DNA of 64,000 nucleotides from Desulfobacterales bacterium (lineage in GTDB: Bacteria > Desulfobacterota > Desulfobacteria > Desulfobacterales > SpSt-501). Of this stretch, positions 47,913 to 56,673 are shown in pieces (positions within the stretch are counted from its first letter, which is position 1; every line of letters begins with the position of its first letter). The notes below the pieces were generated by a model, which worked only from the letters and a program-made list of their open reading frames with translations, was not told the DNA's origin and made no database searches. Position numbers and translations under genes: made by a program. Location of the stretch: the NCBI GenBank assembly GCA_030834695.1, contig JAUQXK010000114.1, positions 1 to 64,000 on the forward strand, written 5' to 3'.

Positions 47913-49919
47913 TCAGCTGGTCGCGCGATCGACGAGTTCCACAATGTCCTGCACCACAACCTGGCTGCCGCAGTCGGCCAGACCGTCGCGCAGCATGGTG
48001 ATGCAGAACGGGCAGGCCGCGGCCGTTATTCCGGCGCCGCTGGCCAGAAGATCGTCGATCCGCTCGGCATTGATGCGTTTGCCGATTTTCTCCTCCATGA
48101 ACATCCGGCCGCCCCCCGCACCGCAGCACAACCCCTTGTCCCGGGATCGACGCATCTCCCGAGGGGCGCTCCCGCCCCCGAGGATTTGCAGAATCGCACG
48201 CGGTGCGTCGTAGAGGCCGTTCCAGCGGCCCAAGTAGCATGAATCATGAACGGCGACCGGTTCCCGGATGCCGGTTTTGACCTCGAGCCGCCCCTCTCGG
48301 AAGAGCTGCAGCAGCAGCTCGCTGGCATGCAGCACGTCGAAGCGGGCGCCGAACTGCGGGTATTCGTGCTTGAGCGTGTTGTAGCAGTGCGGGCATCCGG
48401 CCAGAATTTTCCGGGGGCGGTACTGGTTGAGAACGTTGGCGTTTTCCCGGATCATCGTCTGGGCCAGATACTCGTTTCCGGCCCGCCGGGCCATGTCCCC
48501 GTTGCAGCGCTCTTCTTCGCCGAGGATGGCGAAATCGACGCCCGCCTTCTTCAGCACCCGGACCATGGCCTGAGAGATCTGCTTGCCGCGATCGTCGAAT
48601 GACCCGGCACAGCCCACGTAGAAGAGCAGCTCCGCCTCAGGGCGGTCGCACAGGCGCGGAACATCCAGCCCCTTGGCCCAATCGCCGCGCGTGTCGCTGC
48701 CGAAGCCCCATGGATTGGACTGGTTTTCGAGGCTGATAAACGTGTCCTGCATCTCCGGCGGAAAGCTTGCCTCCATCAGGACCTGATGCTTGCGGATCTC
48801 CAACAGGATGTCCAGGTGCTGGATGTTCACCGGGCAGATGTCTTCGCACGCCCGGCACGTGGTGCAGGACCAGACGACATCCCCGCTGATGGGCGAGCCG
48901 TCCCGCACCAGCGGCTGGACGGCCTCGAAGGACCGCTTCAGGACGGCATCCGACTGCTGCAGGAGATCGACCTTGGCGTCGTGGACCACGCGCTGGGGCG
49001 AAAGCGGCTTGCCGGTCAGGGCGGCCGGGCACTGCTCCTCGCAGCGGCCGCACTCGGTGCAGGCGTAAAGATCCAGCACGCTCTTCCAGCTCAAGTCGGA
49101 CACCTTGCCGAGACCGTAGCTCAGAGCGCCTTCGGCTTCGAGGTCGGTCGGGATCATGGGCTTCGGCCGCGCGAGCGGTTTCAGGAAGACGTTGGGCGCG
49201 GCCGCCAGCATGTGCAGGTGCTTGGATCCCGGGATATAGACCAGGAATCCGAGAATCGTCAGGATGTGGGCCCAATACGCCGCTTCGTAGACAACCCGGC
49301 CGGCCGCCGGAGAGAGATTCTGCAGCCCCAGCACCTCTCCCAGCGCTTTGGATACGGTGAAAAACCGATCGTAGTCGAAGCCGGTGCCGCCGATGGCCGG
49401 CAGCAGCAACAACGCGTTGAGAAGGTGGAACGTGACGATGATCACCGCAATGAAGGCGATGATCAGTCGGGCATCCAGCCCGTTGGTCAGATAGGCTGGA
49501 CGGGCAACCAGGCGCCGGTACAGGCCATAAGCGAGGCCGAGAAGAACCAGAAAAGCCAGGATGTCGGCGATGAAAAGATACCCTCCATAAAGGCCTGGAA
49601 TAAAACCGGAGACGTGAACCGCCGGGAAAACGCCGCGCAACATCAATTCCACGGAGTGGGGCTGGACCGCCAGAAAGCCGAAAAAAATCAGAGTGTGCGC
49701 GATGCCCGGCAGCGCCTTGCGGCGAACGTTGGACTGCCCGAGCACGTCGGTGAACAGGACCTTGATCCGCACGCCCAGGCGGTCCGGCGCGGCAGCGCTG
49801 CGGCCCTGGACCCTTTTCATCAAAAGCACCAGGCGTTTGGTGCGGGCAAAAAACACGCCGAAGGCACCGATGATGGCGGCGGCCATCAAAATAGACTTGA
49901 TCGTGAGATAGGTCGTCAT
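47913..49919 (-). CDS. Membrane HdrD-type Fe-S reductase (ETF:menaquinone oxidoreductase type)
   Basis: 668 residues. The N-terminal ~235 residues are a NarI-like cytochrome-b-type membrane domain with about six helices and several His. Next come two [4Fe-4S] motifs (CTECGRCEEQCP, CTTCRACEDICP), then two CCG domains (AGCPHCYNTLKHEYP, KGLCCGAGGGRMF). This NarI-HdrD fusion is commonly encoded beside etfBA and is thought to carry electrons from ETF to the menaquinone pool. It overlaps etfA by 4 nt and is followed 14 nt later by the flavoprotein gene: a four-gene operon etfB-etfA-reductase-dehydrogenase. Confidence 0.9.
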   Translation of the reverse strand: MTTYLTIKSILMAAAIIGAFGVFFARTKRLVLLMKRVQGRSAAAPDRLGVRIKVLFTDVLGQSNVRRKALPGIAHTLIFFGFLAVQPHSVELMLRGVFPAVHVSGFIPGLYGGYLFIADILAFLVLLGLAYGLYRRLVARPAYLTNGLDARLIIAFIAVIIVTFHLLNALLLLPAIGGTGFDYDRFFTVSKALGEVLGLQNLSPAAGRVVYEAAYWAHILTILGFLVYIPGSKHLHMLAAAPNVFLKPLARPKPMIPTDLEAEGALSYGLGKVSDLSWKSVLDLYACTECGRCEEQCPAALTGKPLSPQRVVHDAKVDLLQQSDAVLKRSFEAVQPLVRDGSPISGDVVWSCTTCRACEDICPVNIQHLDILLEIRKHQVLMEASFPPEMQDTFISLENQSNPWGFGSDTRGDWAKGLDVPRLCDRPEAELLFYVGCAGSFDDRGKQISQAMVRVLKKAGVDFAILGEEERCNGDMARRAGNEYLAQTMIRENANVLNQYRPRKILAGCPHCYNTLKHEYPQFGARFDVLHASELLLQLFREGRLEVKTGIREPVAVHDSCYLGRWNGLYDAPRAILQILGGGSAPREMRRSRDKGLCCGAGGGRMFMEEKIGKRINAERIDDLLASGAGITAAACPFCITMLRDGLADCGSQVVVQDIVELVDRATS

Positions 49920-50881
49920 TTCGGTTGGCGCCGCTTCCGCAGCGCTTCGGTCAAAGCCGGAACCACCTCAAACATGTCGCCGAGGATGCCGTAGTCGGAC
50001 TTGCCGAAGATCGGGGCGTCCTTGTCATTGTTGATGGCCACGATGACTTTGGAGGTCTTCATGCCGGCGAAGTGCTGGACGGCCCCTGAGACGCCGCAGG
50101 CAATGTAAAGCTTGGGGCTGACGGTCTTGCCGGTCTGGCCGACTTGCATGCTGTGGGGCGCGTAGCCGGCATCCACGGCGGCGCGTGAGGCTCCGACGGC
50201 CGCACCCAGCACCTCGGCGCATTCCCTCAGCATCTGGTAGTTCTCGGAGGAGCCGATGGCCCGGCCGCCGGTAAGGATGATGTTGGCCTCCGCCAGGTCC
50301 GTTGCGCCGGTGCCGCTTTTCTTGACATCCTTCACGCAGACCCGGCCGGGGTCCACCGTCTGCGCCTGGAAGTTTTCCGCCGTTGCCGCGGCCGGCGCGG
50401 GGACGGGCTCCACGCTGTTGGGCCGCAGGCTGCAGACCCAGGGGCTGCCTTTCAGACGCAGGGTCGCCGTGGTGCGGCCGGAAAAATGGGACTTGGTCAC
50501 CGTGCCCTCATCCATGTCTACTTTCAGACAGTCCTGCACCAGGGGAGCATCCAGGCTGGCGGCGACCCGCGCCAGGAGATCCCGGCCCTTGGGGCTGGCC
50601 ACCCCGAGCAGTCCGGTAATCTCGAAATGCGTCACCGCCGCCGCCAGCGCCGCCGCCTGCAGCTCCGGCCGCGCCTGGATATCCGGGGCCGGCGCTGTGA
50701 CGCCGACGACTTTCCGGACGCCGTAGGTCTCAAGGACGGCCTTGGCGGCGGCCGCGTCCCCGTCGATAATAAAAGCGAAGAGGTTTCCGCCGGACTTCCG
50801 GCGGGCAGCGGTAATGACGCCGAAATTCGTTTCCTTGATGCCCTCTGCGCCGCTTTCGATCAGAATGCCGATGTTGGCCAT
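49916..50881 (-). CDS. etfA: Electron transfer flavoprotein alpha subunit
   Basis: About 321 residues from ATG 50879-50881 (ACAGGAG upstream; MANIGILIE is a typical EtfA start). A frame extending to 50950 overlaps the etfB stop and could be used instead. C-terminal FAD domain: [42 protein letters not shown]-type region, [14 protein letters not shown]. It forms a heterodimer with EtfB, carrying electrons from the dehydrogenase to the membrane reductase. No extra ferredoxin domain, so not the bifurcating Fix type by that criterion. Confidence 0.94.
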   Translation of the reverse strand: MANIGILIESGAEGIKETNFGVITAARRKSGGNLFAFIIDGDAAAAKAVLETYGVRKVVGVTAPAPDIQARPELQAAALAAAVTHFEITGLLGVASPKGRDLLARVAASLDAPLVQDCLKVDMDEGTVTKSHFSGRTTATLRLKGSPWVCSLRPNSVEPVPAPAAATAENFQAQTVDPGRVCVKDVKKSGTGATDLAEANIILTGGRAIGSSENYQMLRECAEVLGAAVGASRAAVDAGYAPHSMQVGQTGKTVSPKLYIACGVSGAVQHFAGMKTSKVIVAINNDKDAPIFGKSDYGILGDMFEVVPALTEALRKRRQPK

Positions 50882-50946
50882 GCGTTTTGTTGCTCCTGTC
50901 TCGCCGCCGAGGTGCGCCGGGTCTTGCGCCGGCAACGGCTCGGCGG

Positions 50947-51714
50947 TCATAGAACGTTTTCCTGTTCCAGCAGGCCGACGAGCTGTTCGACTTTTTCCCG
51001 GGCGGACCCTTCCAGCATCCGGGCCTGTCCCCTCTCAGGGGTTGCGGCCAGCTGCACGATTTCCGTACAGCCCTCATCGCCGCTCAAGCCGAGTTCGGCC
51101 ATGGGGATCACCTTGATTTCTTTCTTCTTGGCCTGCATGATCTCCGGCAGTTTGGGATAGTGCGGTTCGTTGAGCCCGCGCGTGGCGCCGATGACGCACG
51201 GCAGGCCGACCTCCAGGACCTCGCGGCCGCCGCCGTCCACTTCCCGCTCGACGAGAGCGCGACGCCCCTCGACCGTGAGCTTCACGACGTCGCTGACCAC
51301 CGGCATCCCCAAGGCCTGCGCCAGTCGGTAAGGGGTCTGCATGCCCTCGCTGTCAACGGACTGCTTCCCGGTCAGGATCAAGTCGGGTGCGCCGTCGCGC
51401 TCGATGGCTTTCTTCAATGCCAGGCCGGTCGTACGGCTGTCCAGGAACTGGGCATCGGTCTTGACCAGAATCCCGCGTTGCGGACCCAGGGCCAGGGCCG
51501 CGCGCAAGGAGGCGACCGCCGCCTCCTTGCCGACGGTGACGACAATCACCTCGCCGCCCCCGTCCTTCCGTGATAGCCGCGCCGCCTCCTCGACCGCATA
51601 TTCATCGTAGGGATTGACGATGAACTTGCAGGTCTCCGCGAAGCCGGTTCCGCCGACCACGGTGATCCGTGCAGCGGTGTCCGGGACGTGTTTCACACAC
51701 ACATAAATGCGCAT
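50947..51714 (-). CDS. etfB: Electron transfer flavoprotein beta subunit
   Basis: 255 residues, ATG 51712-51714 with GGAAGGA upstream. Begins MRIYVCVKHVPDTAARI and has the adenine-nucleotide loop region (LILTGKQSVDSEGMQTPYRLA) and the VEREVDGGGREVLEV segment typical of EtfB. First gene of the ETF operon; divergent from the tandem lysR genes across a 134-nt region with a palindromic operator, making LysR control likely. Confidence 0.95.
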   Translation of the reverse strand: MRIYVCVKHVPDTAARITVVGGTGFAETCKFIVNPYDEYAVEEAARLSRKDGGGEVIVVTVGKEAAVASLRAALALGPQRGILVKTDAQFLDSRTTGLALKKAIERDGAPDLILTGKQSVDSEGMQTPYRLAQALGMPVVSDVVKLTVEGRRALVEREVDGGGREVLEVGLPCVIGATRGLNEPHYPKLPEIMQAKKKEIKVIPMAELGLSGDEGCTEIVQLAATPERGQARMLEGSAREKVEQLVGLLEQENVL

Positions 51715-51747
51715 TTAGGAAATCCTTCCTGGGTAGTTCTATCGGCA

Positions 51748-51776
51748 AACGTAGTGAGTTTTCACGACCGAGTCAA
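51748..51776 (-). promoter_or_regulatory. Candidate promoter of the etf operon
   Basis: On the minus strand TTGACT (51776-51771), 17 nt, TACGTT (51753-51748); about 34 nt before etfB. The -10 is weak, as expected for an activator-dependent promoter. Confidence 0.42.
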
Positions 51777-51796
51777 AATACAAATTTTCATTCTAT

Positions 51797-51811
51797 ATAA
51801 CCCCAGGTTAT
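51797..51811. promoter_or_regulatory. LysR-type operator palindrome (T-N11-A)
   Basis: ATAACC-CCA-GGTTAT is a perfect 6-3-6 palindrome containing T-N11-A, between etfB and the first lysR gene, 38 nt before the latter's start. Confidence 0.65.
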
Positions 51812-51848
51812 GCTATGTCGTAGCGTCAGCACCGTTTGAGAGCAGACG

Positions 51849-52748
51849 ATGAATCTCAACCAACTCAAAATATTTTTCCTCGTCATCCGGCGCGGAAGCC
51901 TGACCGCGGCCGCCGCCGAGCTCAACATCACCCAGCCGGCCGTCACCAAGGCGATCCAGCGCCTCCAGGAACATTACGACGTGCGGTTGGTCGAACGTGC
52001 CGGCAAGAAATGGACGGTGACGGCGGCCGGCCGGGCGCTTTATCAGATTGCCGGCCGCATCTTCCAACTCGAGCACCAGGCCGAGGACTGCATCCGCGGG
52101 TTCCGGGAGCAGGGCGAACGGCGATTGCGGATCCATGCCAGCGAGACCTTCGGCGGTTACTACCTGCCGGAATTGATCAACCGCTATCAGCGCCGGCACC
52201 CGGGCGTCACGGTATCCGTGGACATTCTGCCGAACGAACGGGTCGTGGAAAACACGGCCGCGCTGGACAACGATGTCGGCTTCATCTCCGACCCCATCCG
52301 GCACCGGAACCTGACGGTGCGCGAGGTGCTGCGCGAACAGCTCGTTCTGATCGCCGCGCCCGGGCACTCTCTGACGCATCGCCGGACCGTTCGGCCGAAG
52401 GACCTCGACGGCCAGCCCATCATCATGCACGAGCCGGGATCGGCGCTGCAGAAAGCCATGGATGACCTGCTCGGCCGCCGGCGATCCAGTCTGTCGCACT
52501 ACCTGGAGTTCTCCAACAACGAGGCGATCAAACGCGCGGTTGCGGCTGGAACCGGCATTGCGTTGATCTCCGAAAAGGTGGTCGCCGAAGAAATCCGGGA
52601 GGGCAAGCTGGCGGTCCTGCGCCTGTCGCGCCCACCGATGGTGCGCTCGTTTTACATGCTGCACCACAAGAGCAAATCGATTTCGCAGCCGATGAAAAGC
52701 CTGATGGACATGGTGGCCGCCTGGGCGCTGAAGGATGATATCGAATGA
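51849..52748 (+). CDS. LysR-family transcriptional regulator 1
   Basis: 299 residues. N-terminal winged helix (MNLNQLKIFFLVIRRGSLTAAAAELNITQPAVTKAIQ) and a periplasmic-binding-like effector domain (~90-295; RIHASETFGGYYLPELINRY). Its stop overlaps the start of a second, clearly homologous lysR gene (ATGA). Divergent from etfB; probably controls the etf/dehydrogenase operon and itself through the palindrome at 51797-51811. Confidence 0.94.
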   Translation: MNLNQLKIFFLVIRRGSLTAAAAELNITQPAVTKAIQRLQEHYDVRLVERAGKKWTVTAAGRALYQIAGRIFQLEHQAEDCIRGFREQGERRLRIHASETFGGYYLPELINRYQRRHPGVTVSVDILPNERVVENTAALDNDVGFISDPIRHRNLTVREVLREQLVLIAAPGHSLTHRRTVRPKDLDGQPIIMHEPGSALQKAMDDLLGRRRSSLSHYLEFSNNEAIKRAVAAGTGIALISEKVVAEEIREGKLAVLRLSRPPMVRSFYMLHHKSKSISQPMKSLMDMVAAWALKDDIE

Positions 52749-53638
52749 ACCTCAACCAGTTGAAGATCTTCTACTTCGCCGTCAAGTCCGGCAACTTGAG
52801 CGCGGCCGCCGAAGAACTTTTCATCACCCAGCCGGCGGTCACCAAGGGCATTCAGCGCCTTCAGGAGTTCTACGAGCTGAAGTTCATCGACTATGTGGGC
52901 AAGAAGCTCGTGCTGACCGACGCCGGCGAGGTGCTGTTCAAGATCGCCGAGAAGATCTTCGACATGGAAACCCACGCCGAGGAGAGCATTCGCGATTTCC
53001 AGCAGCGCAAGCGCGGCCACATCCGGATTCTGTCGAGCGAGAGTTTCGGGGACTACTATCTGCCGGAGGTAATCATCCCCTTCTGCAAGGTCTATCCGCT
53101 GGTGCGGGTGTCCATGAACATCCTGCCGACGGAGTTGGTCGTAGAAAACACCGCCAGTTTGAGATGCGACATCGGTTTCATCTCCTACCCCGTGGATCAC
53201 GAGAAACTGGTGGTTCGGGAAATCCTGGAAGACGAACTGATCATCATAACTCCCCGGCGCCATCCGCTGGCGAGCCGGCATATGCTTCGCGCGCACGATC
53301 TCGAGGGCCAGCCCCTGATCATGCACGAGGAGCAATCCGCCCCCCGCCGGGCCATCGACGACTTCGTCCAGCGCCATGGCATTTCCGTCCGGATCCCCAT
53401 GGAGCTCTCCAGCAACCGTGCCATCAAGCGTGCCGTCGAACATGGCATCGGCATCGCCCTGATCTCCCGCAAGGTCGCCAAGGAAGAAATCGAGCAAAAA
53501 CGGCTCGTCGCGCTGTCTCTCGGGGACCCCGCCATGAAACGCAAGTTTTTCCTCGTGCATCACCGCGACAAATACATCTCCGAATCCCTGCAGCGGCTGA
53601 TGGACATGGTCTTCAAGTGGGCCTCCGAGATCCACTAG
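52745..53638 (+). CDS. LysR-family transcriptional regulator 2 (tandem paralogue)
   Basis: 297 residues, beginning MNLNQLKIFYFAVKSGNLSAAAEELFITQPAVTKGIQ. Alignable with regulator 1 over its full length (RILSSESFGDYYLPEVI; PLIMHEEQSAPRRAIDD versus PIIMHEPGSALQKAMDD). A tandem duplicate with diverged effector domain, co-translated with the first. It may sense a second metabolite of the same pathway or form heteromers. Confidence 0.94.
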   Translation: MNLNQLKIFYFAVKSGNLSAAAEELFITQPAVTKGIQRLQEFYELKFIDYVGKKLVLTDAGEVLFKIAEKIFDMETHAEESIRDFQQRKRGHIRILSSESFGDYYLPEVIIPFCKVYPLVRVSMNILPTELVVENTASLRCDIGFISYPVDHEKLVVREILEDELIIITPRRHPLASRHMLRAHDLEGQPLIMHEEQSAPRRAIDDFVQRHGISVRIPMELSSNRAIKRAVEHGIGIALISRKVAKEEIEQKRLVALSLGDPAMKRKFFLVHHRDKYISESLQRLMDMVFKWASEIH

Positions 53639-53645
53639 ACAAACG

Positions 53646-53762
53646 ACGCCGCAGGCCGTGATCCGTCGTTGTGCGGCTCATGGAAAGGCTCACACACCCT
53701 TGGGATAGGCTGCGCGTTCCAGAAAGCCGCACGCCGTGGCTGGCCGCCCGAGGCGCCGTTTG
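53646..53762 (+). repeat. ~110-bp dispersed repeat, copy A
   Basis: GCAGGCCGTGATCCG...GCGGCTC...GGCTGCGC...AAGCCGC...TGGCTGGCCGCC: the same ordered blocks occur in the opposite orientation at 57847-57962. Non-coding, between the second lysR and Nudix genes. Confidence 0.65.
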
Positions 53763-54314
53763 TCAACGCAGCTGAAACCAGGTCCGCTGCAAGGCCAGAA
53801 CGGTCAGGGCATCGGTGATCTCGCCGGCGACGATCATGTCCATTAGGCGATCCAGCGGATAGATCTGTGTGCGGATGATCTCGTCCGGATCGCGTCGCGG
53901 CCGCGTCAAGGTCAGTCCGCAAGCGATGAACAGATGGATGACTTCGTCGGAGTAAGCCGGCAGGATGTGAGTCCGGCCGAGGTCGATGAACTCTGCGGCC
54001 GTATAACCGGTCTCCTCCTCGAGCTCGCGGCCGGCACAGGCCCGGGGCGATTCCCCCGGCTCAAGGGTCCCCGCCGGGATCTCCAGCAGGGTTTCCCGCA
54101 CGCAGTGGCGGTACTGATGCTCCATTAAGACATTGCGGTCACCGAAGAGCGGCACGATCCCGACCGAGCCGGGGTGGCGCACCATGGCCATCTCGACCCG
54201 GCGGCCGTTCGGCAGGGTGAGATCCTCGGTCGCGAATACGAAATGCCGGCCCCGGAAGATTTCCGTGCGGCGATGGGTGTGGGACTTTGGGAATCGGGCG
54301 GCATCGGAATCCAT
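53763..54314 (-). CDS. Nudix hydrolase (ADP-ribose pyrophosphatase-like)
   Basis: 183 residues. The Nudix box is visible: GTLEPGESPRACAGRELEEETGY (G-x5-E-x7-REx-x-EE-x-G). The N-terminal beta-rich part (MVRHPGSVGIVPLFGDRNVLM) and GYTAAEFIDLGRTH match the ADPR-pyrophosphatase branch. Last gene of the minus-strand series; housekeeping or nucleotide-sugar cleanup is likely. Role in the pathway unknown. Confidence 0.9.
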   Translation of the reverse strand: MDSDAARFPKSHTHRRTEIFRGRHFVFATEDLTLPNGRRVEMAMVRHPGSVGIVPLFGDRNVLMEHQYRHCVRETLLEIPAGTLEPGESPRACAGRELEEETGYTAAEFIDLGRTHILPAYSDEVIHLFIACGLTLTRPRRDPDEIIRTQIYPLDRLMDMIVAGEITDALTVLALQRTWFQLR

Positions 54315-54336
54315 ATCGACCCAGCCGTTCCTTCCA

Positions 54337-55041
54337 TCAGGCCTGAAGCAGTCTGAGGCCGAAGAGCTCGTCGAGCCGGGTGATCACCGGGGCGTCGGTC
54401 TTCACCTCAGGCCACGTGCGCTTCACCCCCGCATGCTGGATCCAAACCGGATGCAGGCCGGCGGCCCGGGCGCCGCAGACGTCGTTGCGCCAGTCGTCGC
54501 CGACGTATACGGCGTGTTCCGGACCGACCCCTAGAGACTGGAGGCATCGCCGGAACGGTGCGGGGTCGGGTTTCGGAGGGATCCCGTTTTCCCCCGCCAC
54601 CACAATCGCCCGGAAATATTTTTCGATCTCCGGAAACTCACGAATTCGGTGGGTTCCCGAAACCGGCTGGCCCTGGGTATTCGTGATCAGTGCGACACCG
54701 AAGCGCGTAGTGAGCGCCTTGAGCACGCCCAGAGCCTCGGGGAACAGCACCGAACGCTCCTTGACCGTGTCCCAATACTCGATCTCCCAGGCACCCAGCA
54801 GGTCTTCGTCGGGAACCAGGCAGTGGAAGTGATAGACTTCGCGCCACATGGCCGGCCGCGAGAAATCCGAACGCTCGTGGAACTCCTTGCGGATCCGGCG
54901 ATAGCGGTCCAGGAATTTCTCTTTGAGCGAAAGCGCCATGTGCCCGAAAATTTTTTCCTGGGCGTCCCTTTCAGCCTGCCGGAACCCGTCCGCCGAATCG
55001 ACGAGGGTCTGGCCGAAATCGAAGATGACCGCTTTGATCAT
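54337..55041 (-). CDS. HAD-superfamily hydrolase
   Basis: About 234 residues from ATG 55039-55041 (MIKAVIFDFGQTLVDS, motif I with nucleophile Asp). Motif II Thr in ALITNTQGQP, motif III Lys near PPKPDPAPF and motif IV YVGDDWRNDVCGA. Helical cap between. It lacks the motif-I sequence I associate with phosphonoacetaldehyde hydrolase, so a general phosphatase is likelier. The upstream 55042-55188 contains C-rich repeats (CCCCCTTGGCCCCCTTTG). Confidence 0.87.
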   Translation of the reverse strand: MIKAVIFDFGQTLVDSADGFRQAERDAQEKIFGHMALSLKEKFLDRYRRIRKEFHERSDFSRPAMWREVYHFHCLVPDEDLLGAWEIEYWDTVKERSVLFPEALGVLKALTTRFGVALITNTQGQPVSGTHRIREFPEIEKYFRAIVVAGENGIPPKPDPAPFRRCLQSLGVGPEHAVYVGDDWRNDVCGARAAGLHPVWIQHAGVKRTWPEVKTDAPVITRLDELFGLRLLQA

Positions 55042-55188
55042 AACGGAATAAAATCCCCCTTGGCCCCCTTTGTCAAAAAGGAGATTTGAAAGCGCTAACG
55101 CAAACCGGAGAACCGGCAACGGCCGTCTGCCATTAACGATTCTCCGGTTTCTCGCATCACTGCTTCGAGCCGGCGGGCCGGCTTGAAA

Positions 55189-56580
55189 TCAATCCCTGCC
55201 CCATTTCTTGAGATAATCGCCGAAGAGTTCTTCGTCTTTTGGGATGTGCTCCGGAATGGGCACGGAAACCAGCGTGTAGTTCAGGAAGTGCCTCCAGTTG
55301 ACGTTCTCGCTGGTCATGTTCCCCGCCCAGGTGCCGCCGCCGAGGGTGTCGGTGAAAGGCAGGCCGGCGCCCCAGCCGCCGCTGTTGGCGGCGGTGTGGC
55401 CCATGTTGCAGACCACCCGGCCGACCTTGGCCCTCAGCGCAAGCTTCACCCGGCGTTCGTCCAGCTCGGTGTGGATCGAAACCGAATGCCCCTTGCCGGA
55501 GAAATCGAGAATTTTCTCCAATCGGTCCAGCATCTCGTCGAAGTCGCTCCACTTCCAGACCGTGAGGACCGGGGAGATCTTCTCGCCCGAGAAGCGGTCT
55601 TCGCGTCCGATCTTCTCGCCGATGACCATGAGAAACTTGGTCGTCTCGGGGACCTTGAGGCCGGCGAGATCGGCGATGAATTTGGCGTTGTGGGCCACGA
55701 TGTCGCGATTCAGGGTCTTGCCGTCCGGCCACATGCACTTGCGCAGGGTTTCGCGCTCGGCGGTGCTGCAGAGATAGCCGCCCTCTTTCTTGAGACACTC
55801 GATCATCTGATCGTAGATGCTCGCGTGCAGGGCGACGGCGTTTTCCGAAGAACAGGACGCGGCGTTGTTGGCGATCTTGGAGAGCATGATCTTGCGGGCG
55901 GTGGCCTGGAGGTCGGGTACGGTCTCATCCACGAAGGAAACGACGTTCCCGGCGCTCACCGTCTGGGCCGGCTTGCCGGCCGCGTAAACGACCTTGACCA
56001 GGGCCGCGCCGCCGGTGGCTACGGCAAAGTCGCAGTGGGCCATCAGTTCCTGGGTCTTGGCCTGGCTGGTGTTCTGGATGCACTGCAGCAGGTCCACCGG
56101 CGCGCCGATCTTCTTCAACGCCTCGCGGCCGTACTCCACCGTCAGGTAGGAGCTCTTTTGGGTGCGGGGGTGCGGCGAGACGATCATGGCGTTGCGGGTC
56201 TTCAGAGTGGACAGCCCGATGCAGCAGATGGTCGATTCGGGGTTGGTGCAGGGGACCACATCGGCGATGACGCCGATCGGCTTGGCGTACCTGCGGATGC
56301 CGCGGGCCTTGTCCTCTTCGACCAGGCCGCAGGTCTTGATACCGCGCTGGTCCCAGAGCGTGCCCAGGGTCTTGGTCTTGATCTTGGCGAGCTTGTCCTC
56401 GTAGACCCCGATCCCGGACTCGTCCACGGCGGTCCGGGCCAGGACCTTGCGGACATCTTCCTTCTGCCACATCCAGCCGACGGCCTGGACCACTTCGTCG
56501 ACTTTCTCCTGGGGCCAGTACTGGTATTCATCGAAGGCCTTCTTGGCTTTGGCGTACATTTCCTTGATGTCGTCTTCCAT
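55189..56580 (-). CDS. CoA-acylating aldehyde dehydrogenase (SauS-like)
   Basis: 463 residues from ATG 56578-56580 (GGGAGG upstream). The catalytic Cys is in NNAASCSSENAV, and IVSPHPRTQKSS and AGKPAQTVSAGNVVSF are marks of the acylating EutE/AdhE/SauS group rather than of ordinary ALDHs. It would convert an aldehyde and CoA plus NAD+ to an acyl-CoA. SauS acts on sulfoacetaldehyde; the PhnW-like neighbour suggests phosphonoacetaldehyde as alternative substrate. It is the third enzyme in the series citrate-synthase-like pair, PhnW, ALDH, and is 93 nt from phnW. Confidence 0.85.
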   Translation of the reverse strand: MEDDIKEMYAKAKKAFDEYQYWPQEKVDEVVQAVGWMWQKEDVRKVLARTAVDESGIGVYEDKLAKIKTKTLGTLWDQRGIKTCGLVEEDKARGIRRYAKPIGVIADVVPCTNPESTICCIGLSTLKTRNAMIVSPHPRTQKSSYLTVEYGREALKKIGAPVDLLQCIQNTSQAKTQELMAHCDFAVATGGAALVKVVYAAGKPAQTVSAGNVVSFVDETVPDLQATARKIMLSKIANNAASCSSENAVALHASIYDQMIECLKKEGGYLCSTAERETLRKCMWPDGKTLNRDIVAHNAKFIADLAGLKVPETTKFLMVIGEKIGREDRFSGEKISPVLTVWKWSDFDEMLDRLEKILDFSGKGHSVSIHTELDERRVKLALRAKVGRVVCNMGHTAANSGGWGAGLPFTDTLGGGTWAGNMTSENVNWRHFLNYTLVSVPIPEHIPKDEELFGDYLKKWGRD

Positions 56581-56673
56581 GGCTCTGTTCAAACCTCCCT
56601 TGTTGGTGAACATGTTGAATCGTTAAAAAACGTTTTCCGGTTCGACGCTTTCACGGCTCTCCGGTTTTCGATG

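Noticed and set aside
45610-48213. 867-aa plus-strand open frame
   Set aside because: Antisense to the dimethylglycine-dehydrogenase-like gene and the reductase; no domain content.
47899-48240. N-terminal extension of the dehydrogenase frame
   Set aside because: Overlaps the reductase gene, is Arg-rich, and a strong AAAGGAGAGG site precedes the internal ATG at 47898.
54337-55041. Phosphonoacetaldehyde hydrolase (PhnX)
   Set aside because: It is a HAD protein in a phosphonate-like locus, but its motif I (FDFGQTLVDS) and cap look like generic phosphatases.
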